Positions 25,606-34,679 are shown, counted from the first letter of the stretch. The stretch: 64,000 bases of DNA from CAVQEG01 sp963711465 (GCA_963711465.1 CAVQEG010000001.1:1488001-1552000); one strand, 5' to 3'. The notes: generated by a model from the sequence alone, not told the origin. Numbers and translations are program-made.

Positions 25606-26661
25606 TCACCGCGTGGCGCTGATCCCGACGGGCGTCCACACGGGGAAATGGTCGCTTGCTCCTCCGATGTACATGGTGCCCTTGTAGGTACGCAGCGGCG
25701 GTCGATCCGCACCCGCCCGGTCGTCGCGGAGGAACTCGGGAGCGAACACACGTTCGCTCGTTTCCAGCAGCATCAGTCCGCGATCGTCGAGCAGGCCGGG
25801 CGAGACGATGAGGTGATCGATGGTCTCCCAGTCGTGGTGGTAGTAGTAGCTCCCGATCGTGTCGGTTTCAGCGACGGGCGCGGCGAGGTCGATCAGATTC
25901 CCCCTTGCATCCGACGGTCCGTCGTAGGCGTGTGCCCCGAGCACCTCCCGGACCGAGCGGTCGAAGGGTTCGTCGTTGAGATCGCCCATGAGCACGATAT
26001 CGGCGGCGGAGTCGAGCGCCATCAGCGAATCGACGACTCGACGCGCTACGCGAGCGGCGATCGCGCGAAGAGGTTCGGATTCCTCCTGACCGCCGTAGCG
26101 CGATGGCCAGTGATTTGCAATGACGGTGAAATTCAGACCTCCCCGCTGCAGCGATGCCTCGAGCACATCACGCGTGCGGTCGCCGTGGGGAAGCACGACG
26201 CGATGGGCAACCAGCCGACGGAGTCGAATCGGGTCGCGATAGAGAATTGCCGCGTCGATTCCGCGTTCATCCGGTGACTCGACGTGGGCGACATGGTATC
26301 CGCGGGGAAGAAATTCCCCCGCAAGTCGATCGAGCACGGCACGATTCTCGACTTCGGCCAGTCCGATCACATCCGGACCGCGCATGCGATCGATGGCCCG
26401 GATCGCCCGTGCGAGCGCGCCGAGCTTTCTCTCGAGCCGACGGTCCGTCCAGTGACGCGGTGCATCGGGAAGGAATTCATCGTCTCCGGGATTGCGCGGA
26501 TCGTCGGTGGCGTCGAACAGATTCTCGACGTTGTAGAAGGCGAAGACCAGGGTGTCGCGCGGCTGGACACTGCGCGTCGGCAGCATCGTACCGGCGTCAT
26601 TGCCCGGGTTGCACGCTTGCAGCACACCGCCGAGCAGTAGGACGACGAGCAGGAATTTCAT
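25606..26661 (-). CDS. Endonuclease/exonuclease/phosphatase-family lipoprotein
   Basis: A 351-residue protein with lipobox L-Q-A-C (Cys17). The EEP fold motifs are complete and in order: F-Y-N-V-E-N-L-F-D, G-L-A-E-V-E-N (metal Glu), G-I-D-A-A-I-L-Y-R, A-N-H-W-P-S-R-Y-G-G, M-G-D-L-N-D (catalytic Asp/Asn), I-D-H-L-I-V-S and G-A-S-D-H-F-P-V (catalytic His). It is therefore an active Mg-dependent phosphodiesterase or nuclease on the periplasmic or outer surface. Extracellular nucleotide or DNA scavenging is likely, but substrates vary widely in this family. Confidence 0.88.
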   Translation of the reverse strand: MKFLLVVLLLGGVLQACNPGNDAGTMLPTRSVQPRDTLVFAFYNVENLFDATDDPRNPGDDEFLPDAPRHWTDRRLERKLGALARAIRAIDRMRGPDVIGLAEVENRAVLDRLAGEFLPRGYHVAHVESPDERGIDAAILYRDPIRLRRLVAHRVVLPHGDRTRDVLEASLQRGGLNFTVIANHWPSRYGGQEESEPLRAIAARVARRVVDSLMALDSAADIVLMGDLNDEPFDRSVREVLGAHAYDGPSDARGNLIDLAAPVAETDTIGSYYYHHDWETIDHLIVSPGLLDDRGLMLLETSERVFAPEFLRDDRAGADRPPLRTYKGTMYIGGASDHFPVWTPVGISATR

Positions 26662-26797
26662 GGAATTCGTGGTGGCGTTGAACGAATCGTCAGAGGCGCA
26701 AATGTGCCCAACCTCCCGGGGGAATGCAACGCTTCGCGACGCGACACGCTATTTTTCCACGACTGCCCAACACCCATTTCACCCAATCGGACCAATC

Positions 26798-27130
26798 ATG
26801 GCTGACCTCGCATCGATGAACTGTGTGCCGTGCCGTGGTGGCGTGCCGCCCGCGCATGGCGAGGATCTCCAACAACTCCACGAACGGCTCGGCCCGAGCT
26901 GGCGCGTGGTAGAGGAGCACCACCTCGAAAAGGATTACTCATTCGACGACTTCGCTGCAGCACTCGACTTCGTCGATCGCATCTCGGCGATCGCTGAGGA
27001 GCAGGGCCATCACCCCGACATCTGCTTCGGGTGGGGATACGCATCGGTGAAAATTTATACGCACAAGATCGACGGTCTCGTCGAAAGCGATTTCATTCTC
27101 GCCGCGAAGATCGATCAGATGATGGCGTAG
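26798..27130 (+). CDS. Pterin-4a-carbinolamine dehydratase
   Basis: A 110-residue protein of the PhhB/DCoH family, which dehydrates 4a-hydroxytetrahydropterin after aromatic amino acid hydroxylation. The active-site block E-E-Q-G-H-H-P-D-I...Y-A-S-V-K-I-Y-T-H-K-I-D-G-L is intact with the three histidines. The ATG at 26798 is chosen since the family N-terminus starts there. No aromatic amino acid hydroxylase gene is in the window, so it may serve another pterin-dependent process. It is divergent from the EEP gene. Confidence 0.88.
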   Translation: MADLASMNCVPCRGGVPPAHGEDLQQLHERLGPSWRVVEEHHLEKDYSFDDFAAALDFVDRISAIAEEQGHHPDICFGWGYASVKIYTHKIDGLVESDFILAAKIDQMMA

Positions 27131-27236
27131 CGACCGCACCATCGTGACGCGACCATCTGCTGCCCGCGACGCGCACGAATCTTGCTGTCGGTGATAGGAT
27201 TTCCCGTATCGAAACCAACACTCGGAGGATTGTAGA

Positions 27237-30149
27237 ATGAACCCACGTCTACGCACACTCTTCGCAGGGATTGTGGTGCTCGCCGTCGTTCTGCTGCCGC
27301 GGATGGCCGCGGCCCAGAACCTCGCGCAGGTACGCGTCATCCACCTGTCGCCCGACGGCGCCCCGGTGGACGTTTACATCGGGGACACGACTTCCCCGGT
27401 TATCACCGGACTCAGCTATGAGAGCGCCTCGAGCATCCACTCCTTCCAGGCCGATACGTTCCGCGTGATCGTCACGGGTGCCGGCAGCGCCGCCGCCCGA
27501 CTGATCGACAAGGACGTCATTCTGCGTGCCGGACAGCGAACGGACATCGCGCTGGTGAATCCGAACGCATCGCTCGACGCCAGCACCTTCTCCTACGACT
27601 ATACATCCAGCCCCGATCCCGATTCCGCCTACGTCCGCATCGTCCATGCCTCGCCCGATCAGGGGAACGTCGATGTGACGGTGGTCGACCGGAACGGCAA
27701 TGCATTCACCGTACCCAATCTCACCTTTCCGTCGAGGAGTGCGTTTCTGCCAATTCCGGCCGGAGCGGTCGAAGTGCTGGTGCACGAAGCAGGTACGCCG
27801 AATCTGATCTACCATACGCGCACGTCGATCGCCGGCGGAAACCGTGTCTCGATCATCACGACCGGGTTCAGCGCTGCCCTGCAGCTGCGGGCGTTGTACG
27901 AGACCAACATGCAGGCGCAGCAGCCGATGCAGCTGCTCGACCAGCTTGCTGAAATTCGTGTGGTCCACCTCATGCCGGATGCCCCGCCTGTTGACGTCTA
28001 CATCGACAACCTTCTGCGCTTCAGCGGACTGACGTTCAACGACGCGAGCGCCGCGGTGCAGGTGGCCACCGGCGCGCACCACATCGAGGTCACCCGCGTC
28101 GGCAATCGCAGCTCCGCGTACCTCGACCGCAACGTCAGTGTCACGGGCAACACGCGACTGAACTTCCTGGCCACGGGAACGGCGGCGGCGCCGTCGATGA
28201 CCACGACGACGTTCGGACTGTCGATGGTACCCTCCGGTGACACGGCGTACGTACGATTCGTCCACGCCTCACCGAACGCCGGAAACGTCGACCTGCACAT
28301 CGTCGATCCGACCGGGGACACGACGGTGCTCGGCAACGTCGCTGTCAACGGTTCCTCCAGCTGGCTTCCGCTGCCCGCCGGTGACATGACGATCGACGTA
28401 TACAAGGCGGGAACGCGGACGCTGCTGGAACACACACAGCCGAGTCTGGTGGGAGGTCTCTATGCGACCGTGTTCACGACCGAATTCGTCAGCGGTCTGT
28501 CGATGCGACTGCTGGTGGAGAACGACACGAACGCGCAGCAGCCGATGGTGCTGATTCCGTCGGTCCGCGTCGGACTCAATCCTCACGTGCGTGTCGTCCA
28601 GGCGATACCCGACGCGCCGCCGGTGGACATCTTCGCTGACACCGCCCTCCTGGCAAACCGCATGGCGTTCCGCGACGCGTCGAACGAGATATCTATCGAT
28701 CCCGGCACGTACCAGATGGGTGTGGCGATTGCTGGCGCGGGCGGAAACGTCATCTCGCAGCCTCTGACGATCGGGCGGGACACGGCCTACACAGCGGTCT
28801 CGATCGGCTCGGTCGCCTCGGCGGCGGCAGACGTCGTCATTCTCAAGCGACCGCTGGCACTTCGGGCTCCGACCGACAGCCTGCTCGTCCGCGGATTCCA
28901 CGCCGCTCCCGGCACCGGACCGATTGACGTCATGGTGATCGACTCCGGCAACGATACCACACGGCTGCAGGGCATGGCGTTCGGATCGTGGACCGGCTTC
29001 AATACGATTGCCGCCGGCCCCGTTCGAGTGGAAGTGGCACCCGCCGGTGGCGAGCCGTCATACACGGCGGGCGGCACCCTGCCCTCCGGTTCGGTACTCA
29101 CGATGCTGGCCACCGGCACGCTCGACAGCAACGATTTCCGCATCGACGTACTGGTGGAATCCGACTCCTCGGCACAGCGGCCGATGCTCGAGCTGCAGCC
29201 GATCCTTCCGCCGCAGCACCGCGGCCAGCTCCGCGTCGTGCATGTGTCGCCGGATGTGGGCAATCTCGACGTGTACATCGCCGGCGACACGGCGCATCCG
29301 ATTCCGCTGTCCTTCCGATACGCCGGGCCGACGGTCTCGCTGCCGGCGCCGGACAGAGTCGGACTGCGGCTCTCCCTCGCCGGCAATGGATTCGATACGC
29401 CCCTGGAGAGCGACAGCGTCGATCTCGCGGCTGACACACTGGGAACCGCGTTTGCGCTTGGCTCCCAATCGATCGACTCGCTGTTCCTGCTGATTCTGCC
29501 GACCGATCTCAATGCCAGCATTCCGGCCGGGCAGACGATGTTCCGACTGCTCGATGCGGCCCCGGATACCGGCGCGGTCGACGTCCACGTGACGTATTCC
29601 GATGGATCGGATATCGTCTATCGCGGAATGCACTTCACCGCATTCGAACAGTACGCGATGGTGCCAGCGGGTGCGACGAGTGTCGAGATCACACCAGCCG
29701 GAGGCACCGCGCCGATTCTGACGGTTGCCGGAACGGTGCCGCCGGATGCGGCGGTAACGATGATTCTCACGGGGCAGATGGCCGATCACTCGCTCGGTGT
29801 GAATCTGCTCGTGGAATCCGACACGATGGCGCAGGAGCCGATGCTGCTCTTCGGCGCGGTGCAGTCGGTGACAACCACGTCCACGCTCGAGTCCGGACTG
29901 ACGGTGGCACCGAACCCCGCGACGACCACGGTACGATTCCGATTCACGACATCGGTGGCAGGCGACGTTGCCATCGATCTCTACGACGTCACGGGTCGTC
30001 GGGTGGCATCGGTTCCCGCCGGGACGCAACCGGCGGGCACACACGAGGTGTCGGTACCGACGTCGATGCTTGCTTCGGGCACCTACAGCGCGGTCCTCAC
30101 CCGCTCGGGTCGTCGCATCGCGACGCGGCGCCTGGTGGTACAGCGGTAG
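27237..30149 (+). CDS. Secreted DUF4397-repeat protein with T9SS sorting domain
   Basis: A 970-residue exported protein with CGGAGGA before the ATG and a signal peptide ending A-A-A-Q. The body is eight DUF4397 repeats (about 105 residues each) marked by V-R-V-I-H-L-S-P-D-G-A-P-V-D-V-Y-I near residues 30, 130, 240, 340, 450, 550, 660 and 765. The repeats alternate between two forms (P-V-D-V-Y-I and G-N-V-D-V-x-V-x-D). Each pair closes with L-L-V-E-S-D-T-x-A-Q-x-P-M, so the gene grew by duplication of a two-repeat unit. The last 85 residues (A-P-N-P-A-T-T-T-V, L-Y-D-V-T-G-R-R-V) are a T9SS type-A sorting domain. Confidence 0.85.
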   Translation: MNPRLRTLFAGIVVLAVVLLPRMAAAQNLAQVRVIHLSPDGAPVDVYIGDTTSPVITGLSYESASSIHSFQADTFRVIVTGAGSAAARLIDKDVILRAGQRTDIALVNPNASLDASTFSYDYTSSPDPDSAYVRIVHASPDQGNVDVTVVDRNGNAFTVPNLTFPSRSAFLPIPAGAVEVLVHEAGTPNLIYHTRTSIAGGNRVSIITTGFSAALQLRALYETNMQAQQPMQLLDQLAEIRVVHLMPDAPPVDVYIDNLLRFSGLTFNDASAAVQVATGAHHIEVTRVGNRSSAYLDRNVSVTGNTRLNFLATGTAAAPSMTTTTFGLSMVPSGDTAYVRFVHASPNAGNVDLHIVDPTGDTTVLGNVAVNGSSSWLPLPAGDMTIDVYKAGTRTLLEHTQPSLVGGLYATVFTTEFVSGLSMRLLVENDTNAQQPMVLIPSVRVGLNPHVRVVQAIPDAPPVDIFADTALLANRMAFRDASNEISIDPGTYQMGVAIAGAGGNVISQPLTIGRDTAYTAVSIGSVASAAADVVILKRPLALRAPTDSLLVRGFHAAPGTGPIDVMVIDSGNDTTRLQGMAFGSWTGFNTIAAGPVRVEVAPAGGEPSYTAGGTLPSGSVLTMLATGTLDSNDFRIDVLVESDSSAQRPMLELQPILPPQHRGQLRVVHVSPDVGNLDVYIAGDTAHPIPLSFRYAGPTVSLPAPDRVGLRLSLAGNGFDTPLESDSVDLAADTLGTAFALGSQSIDSLFLLILPTDLNASIPAGQTMFRLLDAAPDTGAVDVHVTYSDGSDIVYRGMHFTAFEQYAMVPAGATSVEITPAGGTAPILTVAGTVPPDAAVTMILTGQMADHSLGVNLLVESDTMAQEPMLLFGAVQSVTTTSTLESGLTVAPNPATTTVRFRFTTSVAGDVAIDLYDVTGRRVASVPAGTQPAGTHEVSVPTSMLASGTYSAVLTRSGRRIATRRLVVQR

Positions 30150-30197
30150 TGCCGCGAGGCAGCACGTCCGGGAAGAATCCGGGCTGATTGGAATCAT

Positions 30198-30228
30198 GAA
30201 CGGCCGCGGACGGCATCCGCGGCCGTTC
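30198..30228 (+). terminator. Hairpin after the DUF4397 gene
   Basis: A perfect 13-bp stem (GAACGGCCGCGGA with TCCGCGGCCGTTC) has a 5-nt loop, 48 nt past the stop codon. There is no strong T-tract. Confidence 0.65.
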
Positions 30229-30554
30229 GTGCATTCAGCCGCGTCGACGCGGCCGCTAACCAACTCCGAGTTCGCTCGTTGTAATTTTGTGGCCGGGATT
30301 TTTCGGGACCTTTTTCCCCGGCACAGTTGGACCGTGAGCATCCGTCTCCGTCTGGACCACGGAGCCGGTACCCCGTCGACCGAATTCATTTGGCGGCGGA
30401 GCCTCCAATCGATGGACCCGCATTCTGGCAGCTTCTTCCCGATTCCGTATTGGCCCTACCAGCGGATACCGGTGGAGAGAATGCAGAATGCGGGTCTATC
30501 TATTCACCCGATACCACCCTTCCGGAATTACACCCTGAATTCCACTCAATTCAA
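30229..30554. other. 326-bp non-coding stretch between convergent genes
   Basis: It lies between the DUF4397 gene and the minus-strand MFS gene. It has a 14-bp palindrome (CCGCGTCGACGCGG, 30239-30252), a T-rich patch with TAATTTTG lacking a -33 partner, and three minus-strand GGTCCA copies (30328, 30353, 30413). Short plus-strand frames here lack gene-like composition. The last 80 bp are unusually A/T-rich for this window. Confidence 0.4.
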
Positions 30555-32027
30555 TCAGCTATCAATCGGTCGTACGGCGCGCCTTCGTTTCCGCCGTACG
30601 CGCCGTGCCCTCGGTTCGATGGCGATCGTCGCGGAGTGTTCACGCGTGATCATATCGGCAAGGCGGGCCAGATGCGTGTAGCCGTAGGTGAAGACCATAT
30701 CGGCTGCCGGTGAGGACCCCATCGAGCGGAAGCGGCCGAGCACGCGGATCATGTCGCCAACGCTCCGTCCACCGGGTTCGTCGACCCGAGCGAGCATCGG
30801 TGTGGCGATCAGTCGGATGGCCATCGAGATCGCGAAGAGCACGTGGAAGATCACCAGCGCGCGCAGGCCATAGCCGCTGAGTGCCTCGAAGATCAGACCC
30901 GCGACGATGGGTGAGACTGCCTGTGCACCGGCGAATGCGACGCCCATCGCGGCGACGAACGACGATCGGGCGTCGCTCGGCGCGATCTTCAGCACCATGT
31001 TGTTCATCGCGATGTTGTACCCGGCCCAGCCGGTTCCCGAGACGATCTGAACGGCGACCAACGGCCATTCGCGTCCCGGTGCAGCGAGTATCCAGAGCGA
31101 CGGCATCAGGGCGATGAGATATGAGGCGGTGCGGATCACGGGGCGATTTCCGAAGTGATCGCTCAGCCGACCCCAATAGGATCCCAGCAGCACCATCATC
31201 ACCGAAGGAATCACGTTCACCGCCGTGACGGTCAGAAACGGCAGCCCCATCTCCCGCAGCATCAGCACGTTGGTATAGGGGCCGAGAAACCCGACGCCGA
31301 AGCCGAGCGTGGCGACGAAGCTGAGCACTCGGCGGAAGTTGCGGTCGCTCGCCGGTCTGCGCATTGCAGCGATGAACGAGACGCGGCGCGGCAGCGGTGT
31401 CGCATGGGCTGGTACCGGTACGCGCCGCAGAAAAATCAGCGCGATCGCACCTGCGGCGGCGCCCGTTCCAAAGAGCATCGCGTAGCCGTCGAGCGAACCG
31501 GGATTTGCCATTTGCCAGCGATCGAACAGCCACGCGGCGGTGAGCGCAACCATGACCCCTGCCACCTCGCCGACACGGGCCAGGCGGCCCCAGAACTGAC
31601 CCCGTTCACGCACGGGCACGAGTTCGGCCATCCAGGTGAGGAACCCTATTTCGTAGATCGAACCGCCGAGCGCGCTCATCGCGACGACAGCCACCAGCAT
31701 CCAGAGGGCGACACTCGGATCGACGGGCAGGAAGGGAATGGCGGCGGCAATGAAAAAGGGCAGTCGGCCGAGCATCGCTCCCCGCAATGCGGTGGTCCAC
31801 CACGCTCCCTGCTGTTCGATACGCCAGGAGGTGTACAGCTGCGAGATCTTGAACAGCAGCGGAAGCGACGCCACCAGACCGATCACCAGCTCGGAACTGC
31901 CGAGGGCGAGCAGGTAGCCGGTGAGAAACGCTCCTCCGGTCAGCTGCACCATGGTCGACAGGCCGACGGCATGAATGTCGACGGAACGACCGAATGAGTT
32001 TCGAGACCGAACGCCCTCCATCTGCAC
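30555..32027 (-). CDS. MFS transporter
   Basis: A 490-residue membrane protein with about 12 hydrophobic segments. Family signs are the loop 2-3 region with charged residues, W-G-R-L-S-D-H-F-G-N-R between the halves (a variant of G-x-L-a-D-r-x-G-r-r), and an M-F-G-T-G-A-A-A-G segment before a basic central loop. The last 40 residues are a strongly basic cytosolic tail (R-A-R-R-V-R-R-K-R-R-R). AGAGGA precedes the ATG. The substrate cannot be told from sequence; drug or metabolite export and sugar uptake are all possible. Confidence 0.8.
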   Translation of the reverse strand: MQMEGVRSRNSFGRSVDIHAVGLSTMVQLTGGAFLTGYLLALGSSELVIGLVASLPLLFKISQLYTSWRIEQQGAWWTTALRGAMLGRLPFFIAAAIPFLPVDPSVALWMLVAVVAMSALGGSIYEIGFLTWMAELVPVRERGQFWGRLARVGEVAGVMVALTAAWLFDRWQMANPGSLDGYAMLFGTGAAAGAIALIFLRRVPVPAHATPLPRRVSFIAAMRRPASDRNFRRVLSFVATLGFGVGFLGPYTNVLMLREMGLPFLTVTAVNVIPSVMMVLLGSYWGRLSDHFGNRPVIRTASYLIALMPSLWILAAPGREWPLVAVQIVSGTGWAGYNIAMNNMVLKIAPSDARSSFVAAMGVAFAGAQAVSPIVAGLIFEALSGYGLRALVIFHVLFAISMAIRLIATPMLARVDEPGGRSVGDMIRVLGRFRSMGSSPAADMVFTYGYTHLARLADMITREHSATIAIEPRARRVRRKRRRAVRPIDS

Positions 32028-32069
32028 CCGAATTCCTCTGAACGGCGGACCAGGTTCTGACTGCTACCC

Positions 32070-32111
32070 CAAATAAATAAACCGGTCTCCCACCCCAATG
32101 GGAGACCGGTT
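32070..32111 (-). terminator. Rho-independent terminator of the small exported gene
   Basis: A perfect 13-bp stem (32080-32092 with 32099-32111) has a 6-nt loop. On the minus strand it runs into TTATTTATTTGGGG. It follows the stop at 32173 and shields the MFS gene from read-through. Confidence 0.85.
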
Positions 32112-32172
32112 GTACAAGGGCCGGACCACGAGTGCCTTTCTCAGAAATCCGGTACTGGACTGTCTGTCGCCG

Positions 32173-32664
32173 CTACGGCATGAGCCGGAGTGTGGCGCCG
32201 GAATAGCTCGGCGCCGGGATGCCCGATCCATCCGATGGATCGCCAAGCGGCAGCAAGGGAAGAAAACCCGCCGGGGCGTGGTTCCGATGATGGATGGCCC
32301 CATCCTCTGCCATCCTCTTCGGGCCCAGCGCCTCCGGCCGGGATGAATTCGTGTCGGTCGCTTCCGTAAGCACTGCCGGTGATTGCCACGCTCCCCCGTC
32401 GGAGAGCCCGTCGGTGACCGGATGGTCGGAGTCTGCAGCCACGTCGGCCGACGCACCGTCGGATAGTCCGTCGGTCACCAGATGAGCGGCCAGATCGACC
32501 GAACCGTCGGCCGCCGCGTCAGTCGGCTCAGTGATGTGCGCAGTCACGGTGGCGGTGCATTCGACCACGACGACCGCTCCCGCGTTCGTCGCCGACTGCG
32601 CCGATGCGACGTACGGTGCAGTCGCCAGGATCGCAAGCAGAAACGTCTGTTTGAGGTGTGTCAT
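32173..32664 (-). CDS. Small exported protein of unknown function
   Basis: A 163-residue protein with a good signal peptide (M-T-H-L-K-Q-T-F...V-A-S-A-Q). The mature part is Ala/Asp-rich and repeats V-T-D-G-L-S-D-G twice, 21 residues apart; it ends Gly/Pro-rich and has one Cys. No family is recognised. The opening S-A-T-N-A-G-A-V-V...T-A-T-V-T-A loosely recalls the DUF4402 proteins at 8305 and 8978, but their closing strand is absent. The ATG follows GAGGTCCAGC, the same leader motif as upstream of the ORF at 7452. A clear terminator follows. Confidence 0.6.
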   Translation of the reverse strand: MTHLKQTFLLAILATAPYVASAQSATNAGAVVVVECTATVTAHITEPTDAAADGSVDLAAHLVTDGLSDGASADVAADSDHPVTDGLSDGGAWQSPAVLTEATDTNSSRPEALGPKRMAEDGAIHHRNHAPAGFLPLLPLGDPSDGSGIPAPSYSGATLRLMP

Positions 32665-32885
32665 GCTGGACCTCGGGTCGCGGCCCGACGTTGTGCGATC
32701 GGCCGCTTCCGTCCACGCAGATCACTGCTGCGTGACGAATGAACTTTTGATGCGAAACGAGAAGGAAGTCTGCGTTCGGTGAGGGACCTATTCCGACGGA
32801 ACCTGGACCGGGTACCTGCCATCGGAACGGCACAAGGATACTGCGTGCACGATAAATCTGCAAGCGTCGTAAGGCGGGAAAATGA

Positions 32886-32915
32886 ATGGCCGTCCGCTTA
32901 GGTGCGGACGGCCAT
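32886..32915 (-). terminator. Terminator-like hairpin
   Basis: A 12-bp stem (32886-32897 with 32904-32915) has a 6-nt loop, followed on the minus strand by TCATTTT. It lies 270 nt past the TonB-domain gene and may end that transcript or a small RNA. Confidence 0.55.
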
Positions 32916-33187
32916 CGGTTCCTGCGCCCCTTCGGGGGGACCAGAGGCACAGGACTGTCGCGCGAACGGGGAAGCGTCCACGCGCACGGCACGAGGGGGA
33001 ACCTTGAAATCGTTGTGGCGGGCTGCATCCGGATGCATGGCCACAACCCGCCTCATCGCTACTGACGAAGCTGGGCGGGCGGCAAGTTGCGTCACGGCGT
33101 AACGAATCGTGCTGTGGAATCGAGGTGGCTCGGGGAGCGCGCGCGACGAGGCCGTCCCCGCCGCACGCGTGTCGTCTGCATCGAGGC
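32916..33187 (-). other. Structured non-coding region, possible small RNA or 65-aa ORF
   Basis: The gap between the TonB-domain gene and the small exported gene contains nested inverted repeats: GTTGTGGC (33012-33019) pairs with GCCACAAC (33040-33047), and between them lies the 14-nt palindrome TGCATCCGGATGCA. On the minus strand this precedes the hairpin at 32886-32915. A 65-codon minus-strand frame (33095-32898) covers it but has no signal, domain or clear ribosome site, and its stop lies in the hairpin loop. A structured RNA is as likely as a peptide. Confidence 0.35.
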
Positions 33188-34012
33188 CTACGGAGTCGGT
33201 CGCAGCTGGAACCGTACCGGTATGTCCGTCCAGGACGATACCGGTCGGTCGCCGAGGCGTCCGGGCCGAAATTTCGCGCCGCGAACAGCGCGAAGCGCGG
33301 CGTCATCGAGCGCCGGGCTGTCACTCATCGAGACTCTGCAGTTGACAACAGTTCCGCCGGCGTCGACCAGCACATGGACGAGCACCTCGCCGTTGATCCC
33401 CCGCAGACGAGCGAGTTCCGGATACCGCGTGGCACGCTCGAGCGACTCGCTGTCAACGCTCGCCGGCACGTCCGGAGCGGAAACGATCCCGTCTCCGACC
33501 GAGTCGGCCGCAGCGGACCACGTGGTCGGGTGAACGTCGAACAGACCGTCCTGGAACCGCACCGCGCGAGATTCGACGGTGGAACTGTCGAATCGTACCG
33601 TCAGCTGCATGATCCCATCGACCGGCTCGCCGCCCAGGCGACGCGGAGTCTGCGGATCGTCCTTGAGCATTGCGATTGCGTTCTCAACCCCAAGGGTCAG
33701 CCGAGGATCGTCGCCGGGCCGCGTCCTCGTCCTCCAGACCGAGCCGACGCGATCGAGGTAGACATCGACGACCACGGTTCCCTCCACTCCGCTCCGGTAT
33801 GCGGAAACCGGGTAGCGCAGATAGAGCATGAACTTCGACGTGTCGATTGCCGGAGCGACGGAGTACGGTTCGTGTACCCCCACCCTCGTATAGTGCGGCG
33901 CAGCCGTGTGCCTGTGGGTCTGGGCCTTACCGCGCGGCGATGCCAGCGCCGCCAGCGCACAGGAGAAAAATGCCGTTGCTATGAAACGGACTGGTAGTGT
34001 TCTGGACCTCAT
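33188..34012 (-). CDS. Exported protein with two TonB C-terminal domains
   Basis: A 274-residue protein with a signal peptide (M-R-S-R-T-L-P-V-R-F...; an ATG two codons upstream is equally possible). It carries two tandem TonB-C folds. The first (about 60-145) has Y-P-V-S-A-Y-R-S-G-V-E-G-T-V-V-V; the second (about 190-270) has Y-P-E-L-A-R-L-R-G-I-N-G-E-V-L-V, D-D-A-A-L-R-A-V and F-R-P-G-R-L-G-D-R-P-V. No proline-rich spacer or cytosolic N-terminus of a true energy transducer is evident, so it may be a periplasmic TonB-domain protein rather than TonB itself. No ExbB/ExbD genes are nearby. Its leader carries GGTCCA repeats. Confidence 0.75.
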   Translation of the reverse strand: MRSRTLPVRFIATAFFSCALAALASPRGKAQTHRHTAAPHYTRVGVHEPYSVAPAIDTSKFMLYLRYPVSAYRSGVEGTVVVDVYLDRVGSVWRTRTRPGDDPRLTLGVENAIAMLKDDPQTPRRLGGEPVDGIMQLTVRFDSSTVESRAVRFQDGLFDVHPTTWSAAADSVGDGIVSAPDVPASVDSESLERATRYPELARLRGINGEVLVHVLVDAGGTVVNCRVSMSDSPALDDAALRAVRGAKFRPGRLGDRPVSSWTDIPVRFQLRPTP

Positions 34013-34051
34013 TATCATGCATGCCGATCCCGTGGACGTCCGGGACAGGAC

Positions 34052-34104
34052 TGGACCTTGTGAGCGTTGGACCTGGGGCTCTGTCTGGCGTCCCGGTGTG
34101 GACC
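34052..34104 (-). repeat. GGTCCA repeats in the TonB-gene leader
   Basis: On the minus strand GGTCCA occurs at 34104-34099, 34073-34068 and 34057-34052. The last two are phased by 16 nt and extend to AGGTCCA. A further copy lies inside the first codons at 34009-34003. The layout mirrors the repeats at 7414-7449. Confidence 0.5.
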
Positions 34105-34139
34105 CACCGCATTGACGACATTGCAGACCGCCCAAACCG

Positions 34140-34170
34140 CGAAGATACATGCGAACGAAGTCAATCCCAA
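34140..34170 (-). promoter_or_regulatory. Predicted -33/-7 promoter of the TonB-domain gene
   Basis: On the minus strand TTGG (34170-34167), a 19-nt spacer and TATCTTCG (34147-34140) match the layout seen at 7377-7407. The transcript would start near 34133, giving a 120-nt leader that holds the GGTCCA repeats. Confidence 0.5.
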
Positions 34171-34311
34171 CTGGTCGCCCGGTGGCGTGAATGTTGCGCG
34201 GCGCGAACCCGGCACCGGACGCTGCGCGTCATACGCGAAGAACGCGGCCTGATGGCTGAAACCGGACCCGGCTGCCGCGATTTGCTTCACGAGACAGAGA
34301 AACCACACACC

Positions 34312-34575
34312 ATGACTATGGAACCCGACGACATCAGCAAGCGCACAATGAGAATGGCGGCGGCCGGTGGGGCACTGGTCGCCATAGGCGGTGCGATGTT
34401 GTACGCCGCACTGTCGCGACTCGGAACCGCAAAGCGCCAGGCGAGACACTGGCGAACCGAATCATCGCTGAACCATCCGTACCGCGAGGGCACGGCCGAC
34501 GTCGTGGAGGAGGCCTCTATGGAGTCCTTCCCCGCAAGCGATCCGCCCGGCTGGACCGAGACGTCCGGGACGTGA
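34312..34575 (+). CDS. Small membrane-anchored protein with ESFPASDPP tail
   Basis: An 87-residue protein with one hydrophobic helix (about 16-36, A-A-A-G-G-A-L-V-A-I-G-G-A-M-L-Y). Its acidic C-terminus contains V-E-E-A-S-M-E-S-F-P-A-S-D-P-P-G-W. This E-x-S-F-P-A-S-D-P-P-x-W tail recurs in many small uncharacterised bacterial proteins; its role is unknown. The ATG at 34312 is chosen because the family-like part begins there; a second ATG lies two codons later. It stands alone between two minus-strand genes. Confidence 0.65.
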   Translation: MTMEPDDISKRTMRMAAAGGALVAIGGAMLYAALSRLGTAKRQARHWRTESSLNHPYREGTADVVEEASMESFPASDPPGWTETSGT

Positions 34576-34679
34576 GCCCGTCGCGGTACAATCACATTGC
34601 CGTGTGCGACGGCGACGACGGGTGATACACCTCAGGACCGCTCACGATCGCCGTCGACCGGCGGCCGATCGACGAATTC

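Noticed and set aside
29058..30389. 443-codon minus-strand frame
   Set aside because: It lies opposite the DUF4397 repeats and reads through the terminator; no signal peptide or family pattern.
30327..30713. 128-codon plus-strand frame in the 30.2-30.6 kb gap
   Set aside because: It overlaps the MFS gene on the other strand, has no domain, no ribosome-binding site and no promoter.
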